From JAYRGC01 sp041908065 (lineage in GTDB: Bacteria > Pseudomonadota > Alphaproteobacteria > UBA9219), in assembly GCA_041908065.1 (NCBI GenBank), contig JAYRGC010000050.1:1-64000 (forward strand): a stretch of DNA of 64,000 nt, written 5' to 3'. Every line of letters starts with the position of its first letter. The stretch's first letter is position 1. Both the position numbers and the translations under genes were made by a program. Under the pieces are notes generated by a model. It was not told where the DNA came from, did no database searches, and saw only the letters and a list, made by a program, of their open reading frames with translations. This document shows positions 1 to 8,741 of the stretch, in pieces.

Positions 1-120
1 AATCCAGAGTCATGGAGCAAAGGCACTGGATTGCTTCGCCGCCAAGGGGCGGCTCGCAATGACGGTGCTTGATGCTGCGGTTGGCTGCAAAATTACCCAC
101 CCATTTTGGGCAAGAACCTA
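1..120. repeat. Dispersed palindromic repeat, copy 1 (truncated by window edge)
   Basis: Bases 26-64 carry the module CTGGATTGCTTCGCC, then GGGGCGGCTCGCAATGAC. The same modules recur at 17743-17870, 21698-21832 and 22592-23012. Bases 90-117 (AATTACCCACCC, then AAGAACC) match the inverted complement of the copy-3 end at 21700-21730. The element ends against the 3' end of dsbB. Its other end lies left of the window. Confidence 0.75.
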
Positions 121-675
121 TTTTCCATTCTTAAACCCGACAGCAGCCCTGAGCGCGAAAAGGAATAAAGCCAGAGAGGCAGGGACGTTCCAGTTGGCCA
201 TCGACAACCCCAAGAACGTCCAGTTTATGCGATCGCAGCTCGCCGCCACGGTATTCAACAACTGCTCGCGCAACGGAACCGCCTCGCCAAGCGCGGACAC
301 CGCGTCGGCAAGCGGGCGGATGGCGCAACCGGACGTGCCTAGCCACCAGTGCTGCTCCACTCCGGTATGAAAGACGGCCAGCCCCATGCCGCATAAAAAA
401 GCCAAAGCGCACAACCATAAAATCGCGCCGCCTAAGGCGGAGTTTTTACCGAAGGTGGCGACGCCTACCAAAGACAGCGCGGCGGCGGCGACATAAGGAA
501 CCCGTTGCCATAGGCACAAGACGCAAGGCTCCACGTCGAACACGTATTGCGCGACGAACGCCGTCGTCACGAATGCGGCCGACACGGCCAATATGACGAA
601 ATAGGCCAGAGGAACGGCGGAAGCTTTGTCCAACGCCCGCGCGCAGGCGTCTTGCGAAAACGATTTCATGTTCAT
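118..675 (-). CDS. dsbB: Disulfide bond formation protein DsbB
   Basis: Inner-membrane quinone reductase that reoxidises periplasmic DsbA. The 185-residue protein has four hydrophobic segments. The first periplasmic loop holds the redox pair in CVLCLWQR. The second loop holds further cysteines (GTSGCAI and AASCDR) before a last membrane segment, in the order expected for DsbB. I chose the ATG at 675 because it overlaps the gmhA stop as ATGA, indicating translational coupling. The in-frame upstream codons lie inside gmhA. No dsbA is nearby, so its partner must be encoded elsewhere. Confidence 0.88.
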   Translation of the reverse strand: MNMKSFSQDACARALDKASAVPLAYFVILAVSAAFVTTAFVAQYVFDVEPCVLCLWQRVPYVAAAALSLVGVATFGKNSALGGAILWLCALAFLCGMGLAVFHTGVEQHWWLGTSGCAIRPLADAVSALGEAVPLREQLLNTVAASCDRINWTFLGLSMANWNVPASLALFLFALRAAVGFKNGK

Positions 676-1271
676 GGCTTTGCCGCCTCCCTCTCTATGG
701 CTTCGCACATGTAATGGTAAAGGCACGAATGCGCCTGTTGGATGATGGGCGTATGCCGCGAAGGAATCGCCAGCAGAACGTCGCTCAACGCGGCCAGCTT
801 GCCGCCGCCCTCCCCCGTCATGGAAACGACGGCCAATCCCATTTCCCGCGCCTTGGAGGCGGCGTTAATCACGTTGGGCGAGTTTCCGCTGGTGCTGATG
901 CAGATTATAGCTCCGCCTTTTTCCCCGAAGGCTTCGACCTGCCGCGAAAACACCGCTTCGTAACCATAGTCATTGCCAAGCGCGGTCAAGGTGGCGGGAT
1001 TGTCGGACAGGCACACGCATTTCAGGGCGCGACGTTCCTTGAGAAATCTTCCCACCAGTTCGCCAGCTATGTGCATAGCGTCGGAGGCCGAGCCGCCGTT
1101 GCCGCACACCAAAAGCGAACGCCCCGAACGCAACGCCCCTACGCACAGAGCTATGGCGCGGGAAACGGCATCTTCGCCAACGGCGGAAGCGGTGGCCAAA
1201 ATCGCGTCGGCGGACAGGCGCAAATATCCGGCGATGGTCGTTTGCGGCTGGTAGGAAGCGTCCGCGCCCAT
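672..1271 (-). CDS. gmhA: Phosphoheptose isomerase (sedoheptulose 7-phosphate isomerase)
   Basis: Cytoplasmic SIS-domain isomerase making D-glycero-D-manno-heptose 7-phosphate, the first step towards ADP-heptose for LPS inner core. Visible signatures are GNGGSASDAMHIAGEL near residue 57, the serine-rich phosphate loop STSGNSPNV near 126, and QQAHSCLYHYMCE near the C terminus. Length (199 aa) is normal for GmhA. It starts 4 nt after the cutA stop and overlaps dsbB by 4 nt, so cutA-gmhA-dsbB read as one minus-strand operon. No other heptose genes lie nearby. Confidence 0.9.
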   Translation of the reverse strand: MGADASYQPQTTIAGYLRLSADAILATASAVGEDAVSRAIALCVGALRSGRSLLVCGNGGSASDAMHIAGELVGRFLKERRALKCVCLSDNPATLTALGNDYGYEAVFSRQVEAFGEKGGAIICISTSGNSPNVINAASKAREMGLAVVSMTGEGGGKLAALSDVLLAIPSRHTPIIQQAHSCLYHYMCEAIEREAAKP

Positions 1272-1275
1272 CGGC

Positions 1276-1617
1276 TCAGCTTTCTATGCTGGAGACGGAT
1301 TCCGCGGTCGCGCTGCGTATCCAATTCAGGTACGACGGCGCGCCCTGAGTTATCGGGAACGCCACTATGCACGGGTTGGAGAACGAGTGCATGCTTTTCA
1401 CCTGCGCCGCCAAGGCATCGAACAGCACGGCGCGGGTTTTTAGTATCAAGACCGTTTCGCGCCCTTCCTCGACGCTGCCGTTCCAGCTGTATATAGATTG
1501 CATTCCTGCGAATATGTTGGCGCATGCGGCGAGCTTTTCGTCGACCAAGGTGCGGCCTATCGTCTTAGCCTCCTCCGGCTCGGCGGCGGTAACGTAAACC
1601 AGAATGCAGTCGGTCAT
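1276..1617 (-). CDS. cutA: CutA family divalent-cation tolerance protein
   Basis: Small trimeric protein of the CutA/GlnB-like fold, 113 aa, the usual family length. Conserved stretches are the N-terminal strand ILVYVTAAEPEEAK, the KLAACANI segment, the SIYSWNG segment with VEEGRE, and the C-terminal FPITQGAPSYLNWI. The family was named for copper tolerance, but its molecular role remains unclear. It is the first gene of a likely three-gene operon with gmhA and dsbB. Confidence 0.9.
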   Translation of the reverse strand: MTDCILVYVTAAEPEEAKTIGRTLVDEKLAACANIFAGMQSIYSWNGSVEEGRETVLILKTRAVLFDALAAQVKSMHSFSNPCIVAFPITQGAPSYLNWIRSATAESVSSIES

Positions 1618-1744
1618 GATTCACCTGCTGGATTAAGTTGAATATCTAAGCGAAGCGGCCTTAACGACAAGCGCACCCGCCGCTTCGCAAAGATTACCAG
1701 CGCAGAACATGCGGAGAAAGAGAAAAACGTCTCTTTCCTAAAAC

Positions 1745-2134
1745 TTAGGTGGTATATGGCCGAGCTAAGCCGCGCATGCCGTAACGCCTTGATGTCCTTA
1801 TATGCAGTCTTGATTCCGGCAGATCGTTAACGATTTTCTTGGCCATTCCTACGGCGATGTCTAACATTCCAACAGTTTTGGCGTTCATTCGCGCAAACGA
1901 ACATGGCAGGCGTCTTAATGCGTTGTTTTGCGATTCGATTTGGTGTTCCAACGCGCCGATGAAAGCCTCTCCTTCTGGTTTTATCGCTGATCTAAGCGCA
2001 TCGCAGAGACGTTCAGCCATATGCTTGATAAGATCATCGACTTGCGGTTCTCGGCTAATAAACTCGCTTAAATCTTTGGCAAAATCCTGGCCTCTTACGA
2101 TGTAATGCGTGATATTTTCAACTGGTCTTATCAT
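1745..2134 (-). CDS. Hypothetical protein, unrecognised
   Basis: A 129-residue, mostly helical, soluble-looking protein with no motif I recognise. It has a strong ribosome binding site (GGAGG ending 6 nt before the ATG at 2134), which supports it as real. Base composition is more AT-rich than its neighbours. The C terminus is basic (HIRTSRRYGMRGLARP). It stands alone, divergent from def and separated from cutA by 127 nt. It could be a recent acquisition or a lineage-specific gene. Confidence 0.6.
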   Translation of the reverse strand: MIRPVENITHYIVRGQDFAKDLSEFISREPQVDDLIKHMAERLCDALRSAIKPEGEAFIGALEHQIESQNNALRRLPCSFARMNAKTVGMLDIAVGMAKKIVNDLPESRLHIRTSRRYGMRGLARPYTT

Positions 2135-2278
2135 TTTCTTCCTCCTAATTTTTCAAACTGAACGAAGATCTCAATTTAATATGCCAACGGCTTGATTGTT
2201 AACATATTTGCGTTGAGCGGAGTGGCAGTGTAACAATTAGCTGAGACTTAGGCAACTTTGCGCGGCAGCGGGGCTTTG

Positions 2279-2815
2279 ATGGCTGAAAAACTTACCATTC
2301 GCATAATTCCCGATCCGGTATTGCGGCAGGTGGCCGTGCCGGTCAAAAAGGTGGACACTCACGTAATCGGCATCATGGACGGGATGCTGGAGGCGATGTA
2401 CGTCGGTAAGGGGATAGGGCTGTCGGCCAACCAAGTGGGAATCTTGGAAAGGATCATCGTCGTGGATTTGTCGGAGGAGCGCGACGGATCCAAGGCCATT
2501 TTCATGGCCAATCCCGAAGTGGCGTGGAAATCCGAGGAAACCTTCACCTATAACGAAGGATGCCTGTCGATCCCAGACCAATACGCCGAAGTCACTCGCC
2601 CCAAACGCATCCGAGTGAAGTATCTCGACAGATCCGGCGCGGCGCGGGAAATGGAGGCCGAGGACTTGCTAAGCCAGTGCATCCAACACGAAATAGACCA
2701 CCTCGACGGCAAGCTGTTTTTCGACTACGTCTCGCCGCTGAAGCGCAGCATGATGAAGCGCAAAGTGGAAAAAGCCCAGCGGCAGAAAAAGAACTGCGAT
2801 GGAAAAATCCTTTAG
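2279..2815 (+). CDS. def: Peptide deformylase
   Basis: Metalloenzyme removing the formyl group from nascent N-terminal methionine. All three signature motifs are present: GIGLSANQVG (motif 1), EGCLSIP with the metal-binding Cys (motif 2), and QHEIDHLDG with two metal-binding His and the catalytic Glu (motif 3). I chose the ATG at 2279 (MAEKLTIR) over a TTG at 2258 because homologues begin just before the IIPDPVLR segment. The 3' end overlaps fmt by 17 nt, the classic def-fmt pairing. Confidence 0.93.
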   Translation: MAEKLTIRIIPDPVLRQVAVPVKKVDTHVIGIMDGMLEAMYVGKGIGLSANQVGILERIIVVDLSEERDGSKAIFMANPEVAWKSEETFTYNEGCLSIPDQYAEVTRPKRIRVKYLDRSGAAREMEAEDLLSQCIQHEIDHLDGKLFFDYVSPLKRSMMKRKVEKAQRQKKNCDGKIL

Positions 2816-3746
2816 TCCTTTGCGCGTGGCGTTCATGGGAACGCCTGATTTCGCCGTTCCGGCGTTGCGGCTTCTGGCGGCGGCAGGGCATGCGATACCC
2901 GCCGTCTATTCCCAGCCTCCGCGCCCTGCCGGACGCGGCGGCAAAATCAAAAAATCCCCCGTTCATCTGGCGGCTGAGGAAATGGGGCTGGCGGTGAAAA
3001 ATCCCACCAGCCTGCGCGGCGCGGACGAACAAGCCGCTTTGGCCGCCTTGTCGCCAGACGCGATAGTGGTGGCGGCCTATGGGTTGATGCTGCCGCAAGC
3101 GGTTCTCGATGTTCCACGTCTGGGCTGCGTCAACATCCACGCCTCGCTGTTGCCGCGCTGGCGCGGCGCCGCGCCCATCCAGCGCGCCATATTGGCGGGA
3201 GATTCCGAAACCGGAATATCCATCATGCGGATGGAATCGGGCTTGGACACCGGACCTGTGCTGGCGCGGCGTTCCACCCCCATATGGCCGACAGACGATT
3301 GCAGATCGCTGCACGACCGTCTCGCCGCGATGGGAGCGGATATGGTCGTCGACGCTTTAGATGATCTGGCTGCTGGCAAGGCATTGGCTTTTCCTCAACC
3401 GGCGGAGGGGGCGACATATGCCGCCAAGATAACCCGCGAAGACGAAAATATAATCTGGACCGATGCGGCGGAGCAAATTGACCGCCGGATCCGCGCCTTG
3501 TCGCCGTGGCCACTGGCCGGTTTCGCAAGCGGCGGCGACGACAGGATCAAGGTTTTAAAAGCCGAAATAGCGGACGGAAAAACCGACAGTCCTGCCGGAT
3601 CATTGTTGGACGACGTTTTTTCAGTCGCCTGCGGCGACGGCAGGGCAATACGGATATTGCGGGCGCAACGGGCGGGACGCGCCGCCACCGACGCGCCGTC
3701 TTTGTTGCGGGGTCTGCGCCTGCCTGTAGGACATCGCTTTCCATGA
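2799..3746 (+). CDS. fmt: Methionyl-tRNA formyltransferase
   Basis: Formylates initiator Met-tRNA using 10-formyl-tetrahydrofolate. The N-terminal Rossmann-like domain begins RVAFMGTPDFAVPAL. The catalytic region carries NIHASLLPRWRGAAPIQRA with the conserved His and the SLLPRWRG loop. A C-terminal OB-like domain follows, with RIRALSPWP near residue 235. Length (315 aa) is typical. It overlaps def at its start and truA at its stop (ATGA), so the three are probably co-translated. Confidence 0.93.
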   Translation: MEKSFSPLRVAFMGTPDFAVPALRLLAAAGHAIPAVYSQPPRPAGRGGKIKKSPVHLAAEEMGLAVKNPTSLRGADEQAALAALSPDAIVVAAYGLMLPQAVLDVPRLGCVNIHASLLPRWRGAAPIQRAILAGDSETGISIMRMESGLDTGPVLARRSTPIWPTDDCRSLHDRLAAMGADMVVDALDDLAAGKALAFPQPAEGATYAAKITREDENIIWTDAAEQIDRRIRALSPWPLAGFASGGDDRIKVLKAEIADGKTDSPAGSLLDDVFSVACGDGRAIRILRAQRAGRAATDAPSLLRGLRLPVGHRFP

Positions 3747-4483
3747 CGCGCTGGAAGCTGGTAATCGAATACGATGGCGGCGGGTTTTGCGGATGGCAAC
3801 GCCAGCGCGAAGGCGTGTCGGCGCAAGGCGTGATCGAGGCCGCCATTCGAGCCTTTTCCGGCGAAGACGCTGTTTTGCACGTGGCTGGACGCACCGACGC
3901 CGGAGTCCACGCCCAAGGACAAGTGGCGCATTTCGATCTGGAAAAGGAGGTAGCGGCGGAACGCGTGCGCGACGCCCTGAATTTCCACGTCAGGCCACAT
4001 CCGTTGGCGATATTGTCGGCAGAGGAGGCGGCGGCGGATTTTCACGCCCGTTTCGACGCCACTTCAAGAATATACCGCTATACCATCGTCAACCGCCGCC
4101 CGCCGTTGGCCTTGTCGGCCGGACGAGCGTGGCATGTGCGCGAAAGCCTCGACGAGACGGCAATGCGCGAAGCCGCGCGGATACTTTTGGGCAAACACGA
4201 TTTTTCGACCTTTCGCGCCAGCGGATGCCAATCGTCGTCGCCGATAAAGACGCTGGATAGGCTGGACATAGAACGTTGCGGGGAAACCATCTTCCTTGAA
4301 ACTTCGGCGCGCTCGTTCCTGTATCATCAGGTGCGGAACATGGTGGGAACTCTGGCTTTGGTCGGCTCAGGACGCTGGAGCGTCGAGGATTTCGCCCGCG
4401 CCTTCGCGGCGGCTTCGCGCGGCAGCGGCGGCCCTACCGCCCCGCCCGAGGGGTTGTGCTTGATGAAAGTTGAGTATCCGTGA
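3743..4483 (+). CDS. truA: tRNA pseudouridine(38-40) synthase TruA
   Basis: Converts uridines 38-40 of the anticodon arm to pseudouridine. The catalytic Asp lies in GRTDAGVHAQGQ near residue 52. FHARFDATSRIYRY and the C-terminal SARSFLYHQVRNMVGTL are also family signatures. The protein has 246 residues, a normal length. The ATG at 3743 overlaps the fmt stop as ATGA. An upstream in-frame extension runs through fmt and has no TruA similarity, so it was discarded. Confidence 0.93.
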   Translation: MTRWKLVIEYDGGGFCGWQRQREGVSAQGVIEAAIRAFSGEDAVLHVAGRTDAGVHAQGQVAHFDLEKEVAAERVRDALNFHVRPHPLAILSAEEAAADFHARFDATSRIYRYTIVNRRPPLALSAGRAWHVRESLDETAMREAARILLGKHDFSTFRASGCQSSSPIKTLDRLDIERCGETIFLETSARSFLYHQVRNMVGTLALVGSGRWSVEDFARAFAAASRGSGGPTAPPEGLCLMKVEYP

Positions 4484-4540
4484 CTGACGGGTTTTTCGCC
4501 TTAGGCATTGGTGCTATCATAGCGGGAGGAGGACTTGCAT

Positions 4541-5104
4541 ATGGGCGAAAATTCCCCCGCGCAGTGGCACGGAACCACCATCATCTCGGTTCGCAAAAAC
4601 GGCAAAGTTGTGATCGCCGGAGACGGGCAGGTGTCTTTGGGGCAGACCGTGTTGAAAAGCAACGCCCGCAAGGTGCGACGCCTTAAATCGGGAACCTCCT
4701 CCTCCGACGTGATAGCCGGTTTCGCCGGAGCCACCGCCGACGCCTTCGCGTTGTTCGAACGGCTGGAAGGCAAGCTGGAAAAACACCCGGGGCAATTGAT
4801 GCGCGCCTGCGTGGAAATGGCCAAGGATTGGCGCACCGACCGTTACCTCCGCCGTTTGGAAGCGATGATGGCGGTGGCGGATCGCTCGGTCAGCCTGATA
4901 TTGTCGGGAACCGGCGACGTGCTGGAGCCGGAGGACGGCATAATCGGCATAGGATCGGGCGGAGCGTACGCGCTGGCCGCCGCCCGCGCCTTGGCCGATC
5001 TGGACGGCTTGGACGCCGAGGCGATAGCCCGCAAGGCCATGGGAATAGCCGCCGGAATATGCGTATATACCAACACCAGCGTAACCTTGGAAACTCTGGA
5101 GTAA
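4541..5104 (+). CDS. hslV: ATP-dependent protease subunit HslV
   Basis: Proteasome-like peptidase of the HslUV (ClpQY) complex. After a short propeptide the mature N-terminal threonine lies in [20 protein letters not shown], and [14 protein letters not shown] is the conserved core. A strong GGGAGGAGG Shine-Dalgarno at 4524-4532 selects the ATG at 4541 over a TTG at 4535. The protein has 187 residues. The ATPase partner hslU is normally adjacent, but the next gene here is pilin-like, so hslU must lie elsewhere. Confidence 0.93.
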   Translation: MGENSPAQWHGTTIISVRKNGKVVIAGDGQVSLGQTVLKSNARKVRRLKSGTSSSDVIAGFAGATADAFALFERLEGKLEKHPGQLMRACVEMAKDWRTDRYLRRLEAMMAVADRSVSLILSGTGDVLEPEDGIIGIGSGGAYALAAARALADLDGLDAEAIARKAMGIAAGICVYTNTSVTLETLE

Positions 5105-5109
5105 TCCCT

Positions 5110-5682
5110 ATGTTCGCAACGCGCTCCCTGCCTTCCAATTCGCCGCTTCGCGGCATTTCGATGGTGGAAATGACGATATTGCTGGCCATAGTAGGCCTGA
5201 TCATAGGCGGAGTATGGGCGACCGCCGCGTCGGTGCATTCCCGCAATCGCATCGCGACCACGGTCAACGCCATATTGGATACGGCCAACCGCACCAAAGG
5301 GCTACACACCGGATTCCCCAACAAACTTTTACCTGGGACCGTAGCCGCACAAATCACCGGAGGATACTTCTCCACTACCTTCGTAAATGGCACTACAACT
5401 CAGAATCCATGGGGTGGCACGGTAACGCTGGCCTTGAATCCAGCCAACACCCCGAATAGAAGTTTCTTCATCACCCTTAACGGCCTAAATAATTCGGTGT
5501 GCCGCGATTTGGCCACCGCCATACCGTTGTTGGGAAGGGATGGCTATCCCAATTCCGTAAGATTTAATAATGGCGGGTTCATAGTTCCCACCAACGCCAA
5601 CGGCGCATTGCTCTCTCCGCTCGCCATAGCGAACAATGCCCCGGCAAACTGCGCTTCCATAACCTTCCGCTTCGCGATGTGA
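5110..5682 (+). CDS. Type IV pilin-like protein with class III signal
   Basis: A 190-residue protein with a short basic leader, then GISMVEM followed by the hydrophobic stretch TILLAIVGLIIGGVWA. This is the arrangement of a prepilin cleaved after Gly, with Glu at position +5 (counting ISMVE). The globular part has two Cys (VCRDLA and ANCASI) that could form the C-terminal disulfide loop, and resembles type IVb/PilS-like pilins in layout. It starts 5 nt after hslV and no other pilus genes are nearby, so it is an orphan minor-pilin candidate. The exact role is unknown. Confidence 0.6.
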   Translation: MFATRSLPSNSPLRGISMVEMTILLAIVGLIIGGVWATAASVHSRNRIATTVNAILDTANRTKGLHTGFPNKLLPGTVAAQITGGYFSTTFVNGTTTQNPWGGTVTLALNPANTPNRSFFITLNGLNNSVCRDLATAIPLLGRDGYPNSVRFNNGGFIVPTNANGALLSPLAIANNAPANCASITFRFAM

Positions 5683-5690
5683 CCGCGGAA

Positions 5691-5771
5691 CGGTCGCTGA
5701 GCCTGTCGAAGCGACCGCAGGGAGAAGCCGCGTCTTGGCCGCGCAAGTTCCCTTCGACAAGCTCGGGGAAC
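5691..5771. repeat. Two short palindromes sharing a CTTCGACARGCTC core
   Basis: The first hairpin (5691-5717) pairs CGGTCGCT with AGCGACCG around GAGCCTGTCGA. The second (5747-5771) pairs GTTCCC with GGGAAC around CTTCGACAAGCTC. The core is shared in opposite orientation, and a third copy lies at 10875-10899. They fill the gap between the convergent pilin-like and purE genes and might terminate transcription, though no T-run is present. Confidence 0.65.
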
Positions 5772-5788
5772 GCGATAAGAAATACGCT

Positions 5789-6316
5789 TCAGGAAGAAGA
5801 GCTACCCTTGGGCGACAGGGCCACCGCCTTGGTTTGCGCGGCGCGCCATTTTTCCAGTTTGCGCGAGAGCTTTTCGTCGTTCAAAGCCAAGATGCTCAGA
5901 GCCAGAAGTCCGGCGTTGGCAGCTCCCGCCTCTCCCACTGCCAGCGTACCGACCGGTATTCCGGCGGGCATTTGGGCTATCGACAGCAAGCTGTCCAAAC
6001 CGTCCATGGTCTTGGTGCGGACGGGAACCCCCAAGACCGGCAAAATCGTCAACGCTGCGGTCATCCCGGGCAAATGCGCCGCCCCTCCGGCTCCGGCGAT
6101 TATCACCCGTATTCCCCTCGTGGCGGCCGTTTTGGCGTATTCATACATGCGATCGGGCGTGCGGTGGGCGGAGGTTATCTTGGTTTCATAGGGAACGGCG
6201 AACGCGTCCAACATTTCCGCCGCCTTGCGCATGGTCTCCCAGTCCGACTGGCTTCCCATCACTATGCCGACCAACGCCGCAGCCTCGGCCTTTTTTCCGG
6301 TTTTCTTCGCCGCCAT
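5789..6316 (-). CDS. purE: N5-carboxyaminoimidazole ribonucleotide mutase
   Basis: Purine biosynthesis enzyme converting N5-CAIR to CAIR. The class I signatures are [10 protein letters not shown] near residue 20, [13 protein letters not shown] near 49, and [10 protein letters not shown] near 75. The protein has 175 residues and ends with a serine-rich tail. It starts directly after the SulP stop codon and so is probably co-transcribed with it. The usual partner purK is not adjacent, unlike in many proteobacteria. Confidence 0.92.
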   Translation of the reverse strand: MAAKKTGKKAEAAALVGIVMGSQSDWETMRKAAEMLDAFAVPYETKITSAHRTPDRMYEYAKTAATRGIRVIIAGAGGAAHLPGMTAALTILPVLGVPVRTKTMDGLDSLLSIAQMPAGIPVGTLAVGEAGAANAGLLALSILALNDEKLSRKLEKWRAAQTKAVALSPKGSSSS

Positions 6317-8092
6317 TTACTTCTCCTCCTCCGGAGATTTCATCGTCTTGGCCAGCTCCGCAACTTCGGGAGACAACTCCGCTATAGCGGCATACTGCGA
6401 TAAAAACACCTTGCCGGACAACTTTTGCAGAAAATCGGTGGTTTTCAAGCGTCGCATGACCGGCCACTTCACTTCGGACAAGTGCAGGGAAATGCCGTAA
6501 TCCGCCAATTGGCGGTTGATCGAGTACAGGCATTCCAACGCGCTGGCGTCCACGTTGCTGACCGAGGAAAACATGAGGACTATATGCTTGGCCTCGGTGT
6601 TTTTGGCCGCCATGTCGAGGATCAGATCCTCGAGGAAACCAGCGTTGGCGAAATACAGGCTTTCGTCGACGCGGACGGACAGGACTTCTTTGCTGGTAAG
6701 AGCCTTCATCCGCTCCACGCTGCGGAAATGCTGCGTCCCGGGAACCAATCCCACCACGGCGAAATACGGGCGGCTGGAATGGTACAAATGCAAAAGCACG
6801 GAAACTACGAATCCGGCTATAAGCCCTTGCTCGATGCCGAATCCGAAAGTGATCAATATCGTTCCCACCATGGCGATGAAGTCGCGCTTCGACAATTTCC
6901 AAGCCCGCGCGACGGCGGGGAAATCGGCTATGTGCAAGACCGCCAAGGCGATTGTCGCGGCCAATGTGGCTTGCGGCAAATAATACAAGGCGGGAGTGAA
7001 GAACGTGGTGATCACGCCTATTCCGACCGCGGCGTACACGCCCACGGCGGGCGTGCGCGCTCCGGCGTCGAAGTTAACGGCGGAACGCGAAAAACTTCCG
7101 GTGACAGCGCAGCCTCCGGTAAACGCCGCCGCCACGTTGGACGCGCCCAACCCCAAAAACTCCTGATTAGTATCTATCCGTTCCTTGCGTTTGGCGGCGA
7201 AAGTCTTGGCGATGGAGACCGTCTCTACCAAACTTATCATGGCGAACAGCATCGCCGAACCGAAGAGCGACGACCACATACCGCGATCGAGCGAAGGCAT
7301 GGTGAACTCGGGCAAGCCCTTGGGTATATCGCCGACCACCTTGACGCCGCCCGCTTTATCCAACCCCAACAGCCAGACCGCCACGGTGCAAACGACCACC
7401 GCGACCATAGGGCCGGTGCGAGCCATTATGTTGGCCACAGGTTCCCTGATTTTAACGGCCATCAACGCCCGCTTGGCGTAACGCTTGGACAACAACAGCA
7501 TGGCCAAGGAAATGGCCGAAAGCGAGGCCGTCGTCACGTTCGTTTGGCTTAAATTACGGAATATGTCCGTAAACATCACTATCAGGTTGTCGCCTTCGGC
7601 CTTTATTCCCAGCATGTGCTTTATCTGGCTGGAGGCGATGACGATCGCCGAAGCTGTCATAAATCCCGATATGACCGAGTGGCTGAGAAAATTGGTGATG
7701 AAACCCAACCTGAATATTCCCAAGATCAGGATGATAAGGCCGGACATAACGGTCAAAACCAGATTGGCTTCGACGTATTGAGGCGTGCCCTGCGCCGCCA
7801 CGCCGCCGACGGCGGTGGCGGTCATCATCGCCAAAAGCGCGGTCGGGCCTATGGATATGGACATGCTGGTTCCGAAGATCGCGTAAAGAACGGCAGGCAG
7901 CATGCTGGCGTACAGTCCGGCTTCGGGCGGCAACCCCGCCATGATCGAATACGCCAAGGCCTGAGGGATCAACAGAACCGTGACTATGGCCGCAGCCACG
8001 CCGTCGTCCGCGAAAGTCTTGGCGTTATATTTTCCGCCCCAAGCGAAAACGGGAAGAAAGCGTTTTACCGCACTGCCAATTGCCGAATTCAT
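6317..8092 (-). CDS. SulP family anion transporter with STAS domain
   Basis: A 591-residue inner-membrane secondary transporter. The N-terminal two thirds (about residues 20-430) consist of many hydrophobic helices, beginning with the SulP signature region PQALAYSIMAGLPPEAGLYASMLP. A cytoplasmic STAS domain follows (about 460-570), with the FSSVSNVDASALECL segment typical of these regulatory domains. Substrates in this family include sulfate, bicarbonate and dicarboxylates, and the sequence alone does not distinguish them. It is followed without a gap by purE. Confidence 0.88.
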   Translation of the reverse strand: MNSAIGSAVKRFLPVFAWGGKYNAKTFADDGVAAAIVTVLLIPQALAYSIMAGLPPEAGLYASMLPAVLYAIFGTSMSISIGPTALLAMMTATAVGGVAAQGTPQYVEANLVLTVMSGLIILILGIFRLGFITNFLSHSVISGFMTASAIVIASSQIKHMLGIKAEGDNLIVMFTDIFRNLSQTNVTTASLSAISLAMLLLSKRYAKRALMAVKIREPVANIMARTGPMVAVVVCTVAVWLLGLDKAGGVKVVGDIPKGLPEFTMPSLDRGMWSSLFGSAMLFAMISLVETVSIAKTFAAKRKERIDTNQEFLGLGASNVAAAFTGGCAVTGSFSRSAVNFDAGARTPAVGVYAAVGIGVITTFFTPALYYLPQATLAATIALAVLHIADFPAVARAWKLSKRDFIAMVGTILITFGFGIEQGLIAGFVVSVLLHLYHSSRPYFAVVGLVPGTQHFRSVERMKALTSKEVLSVRVDESLYFANAGFLEDLILDMAAKNTEAKHIVLMFSSVSNVDASALECLYSINRQLADYGISLHLSEVKWPVMRRLKTTDFLQKLSGKVFLSQYAAIAELSPEVAELAKTMKSPEEEK

Positions 8093-8162
8093 GTTTCATC
8101 TCGATCAAAAGTAAAACTGGCGCGGAATAAAGCATTTTCCGGTCAGATTTGCATCAAATTCT

Positions 8163-8717
8163 TCAACGGACTCCAGCGTCCGGCGAAGCCAGCATCCTGT
8201 CCTGTTCCTTGCGGATTTCCTCTACCTGAGCGCGGGTCATCTGGAATCCGGCCAAAACCCGATAGTCTTCGCCGTCGGACGGGGAGGACAACGGCACGAA
8301 CACCTTGAACTTTTCGGTTCTTTCCGAAGGCTTGTCGCGCTCGCTAAGGATGAACTCGATCGTCATGGTTTCCTTGGAAACCACCTTGCTCTGCCCGTCC
8401 ACCACCGCGACGAAAAACGGCGCGCTGAACGAATTTCCTCCCAAACGCGCTCCGCGCATCGCCGTCATATCAAGCGACAGATCGACCTCCATCCCTCCAT
8501 CCTTGTATTTGCATTTGCCTGACGCGCCGCGCATCGTGGCGGCGGCCACAAGGTTTTGAGGCGAAGGCGTATCGGATCCGTAATCGGAAACGCGGGAAAG
8601 CTCGCGCAAAACCGCGGTTTGCGGACAGCGTGGAATGTCTTTTTTTCCGCCCGACGAACAGGCGGCCAAGGCCAAAGCCACGGGAACCAACACCAAAGCA
8701 ACGGCGGTTTTATTCAT
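8163..8717 (-). CDS. Putative lipoprotein
   Basis: A 184-residue protein with a signal sequence ending in the lipobox LALAACSS, so Cys 20 is the likely lipidated residue. The mature part is hydrophilic with a predicted beta-rich middle, and contains a further Cys pair (PRCP and GKCKYK). Similar alphaproteobacterial lipoproteins of unknown function exist, but I cannot name a family. It lies between argD and sulP on the same strand. Confidence 0.72.
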   Translation of the reverse strand: MNKTAVALVLVPVALALAACSSGGKKDIPRCPQTAVLRELSRVSDYGSDTPSPQNLVAAATMRGASGKCKYKDGGMEVDLSLDMTAMRGARLGGNSFSAPFFVAVVDGQSKVVSKETMTIEFILSERDKPSERTEKFKVFVPLSSPSDGEDYRVLAGFQMTRAQVEEIRKEQDRMLASPDAGVR

Positions 8718-8741
8718 CGCGTCTTTTCCTCTTCGTCTGTC

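Noticed and set aside
1711..1739. Hairpin GAAAGAG...CTCTTTC as terminator of the minus-strand gene at 1745
   Set aside because: The stem is only 7 bp and no U-run follows on that strand.
4480..4686. Plus-strand ORF starting at the truA stop
   Set aside because: It covers the hslV ribosome site and 5' end in another frame; hslV is clear.
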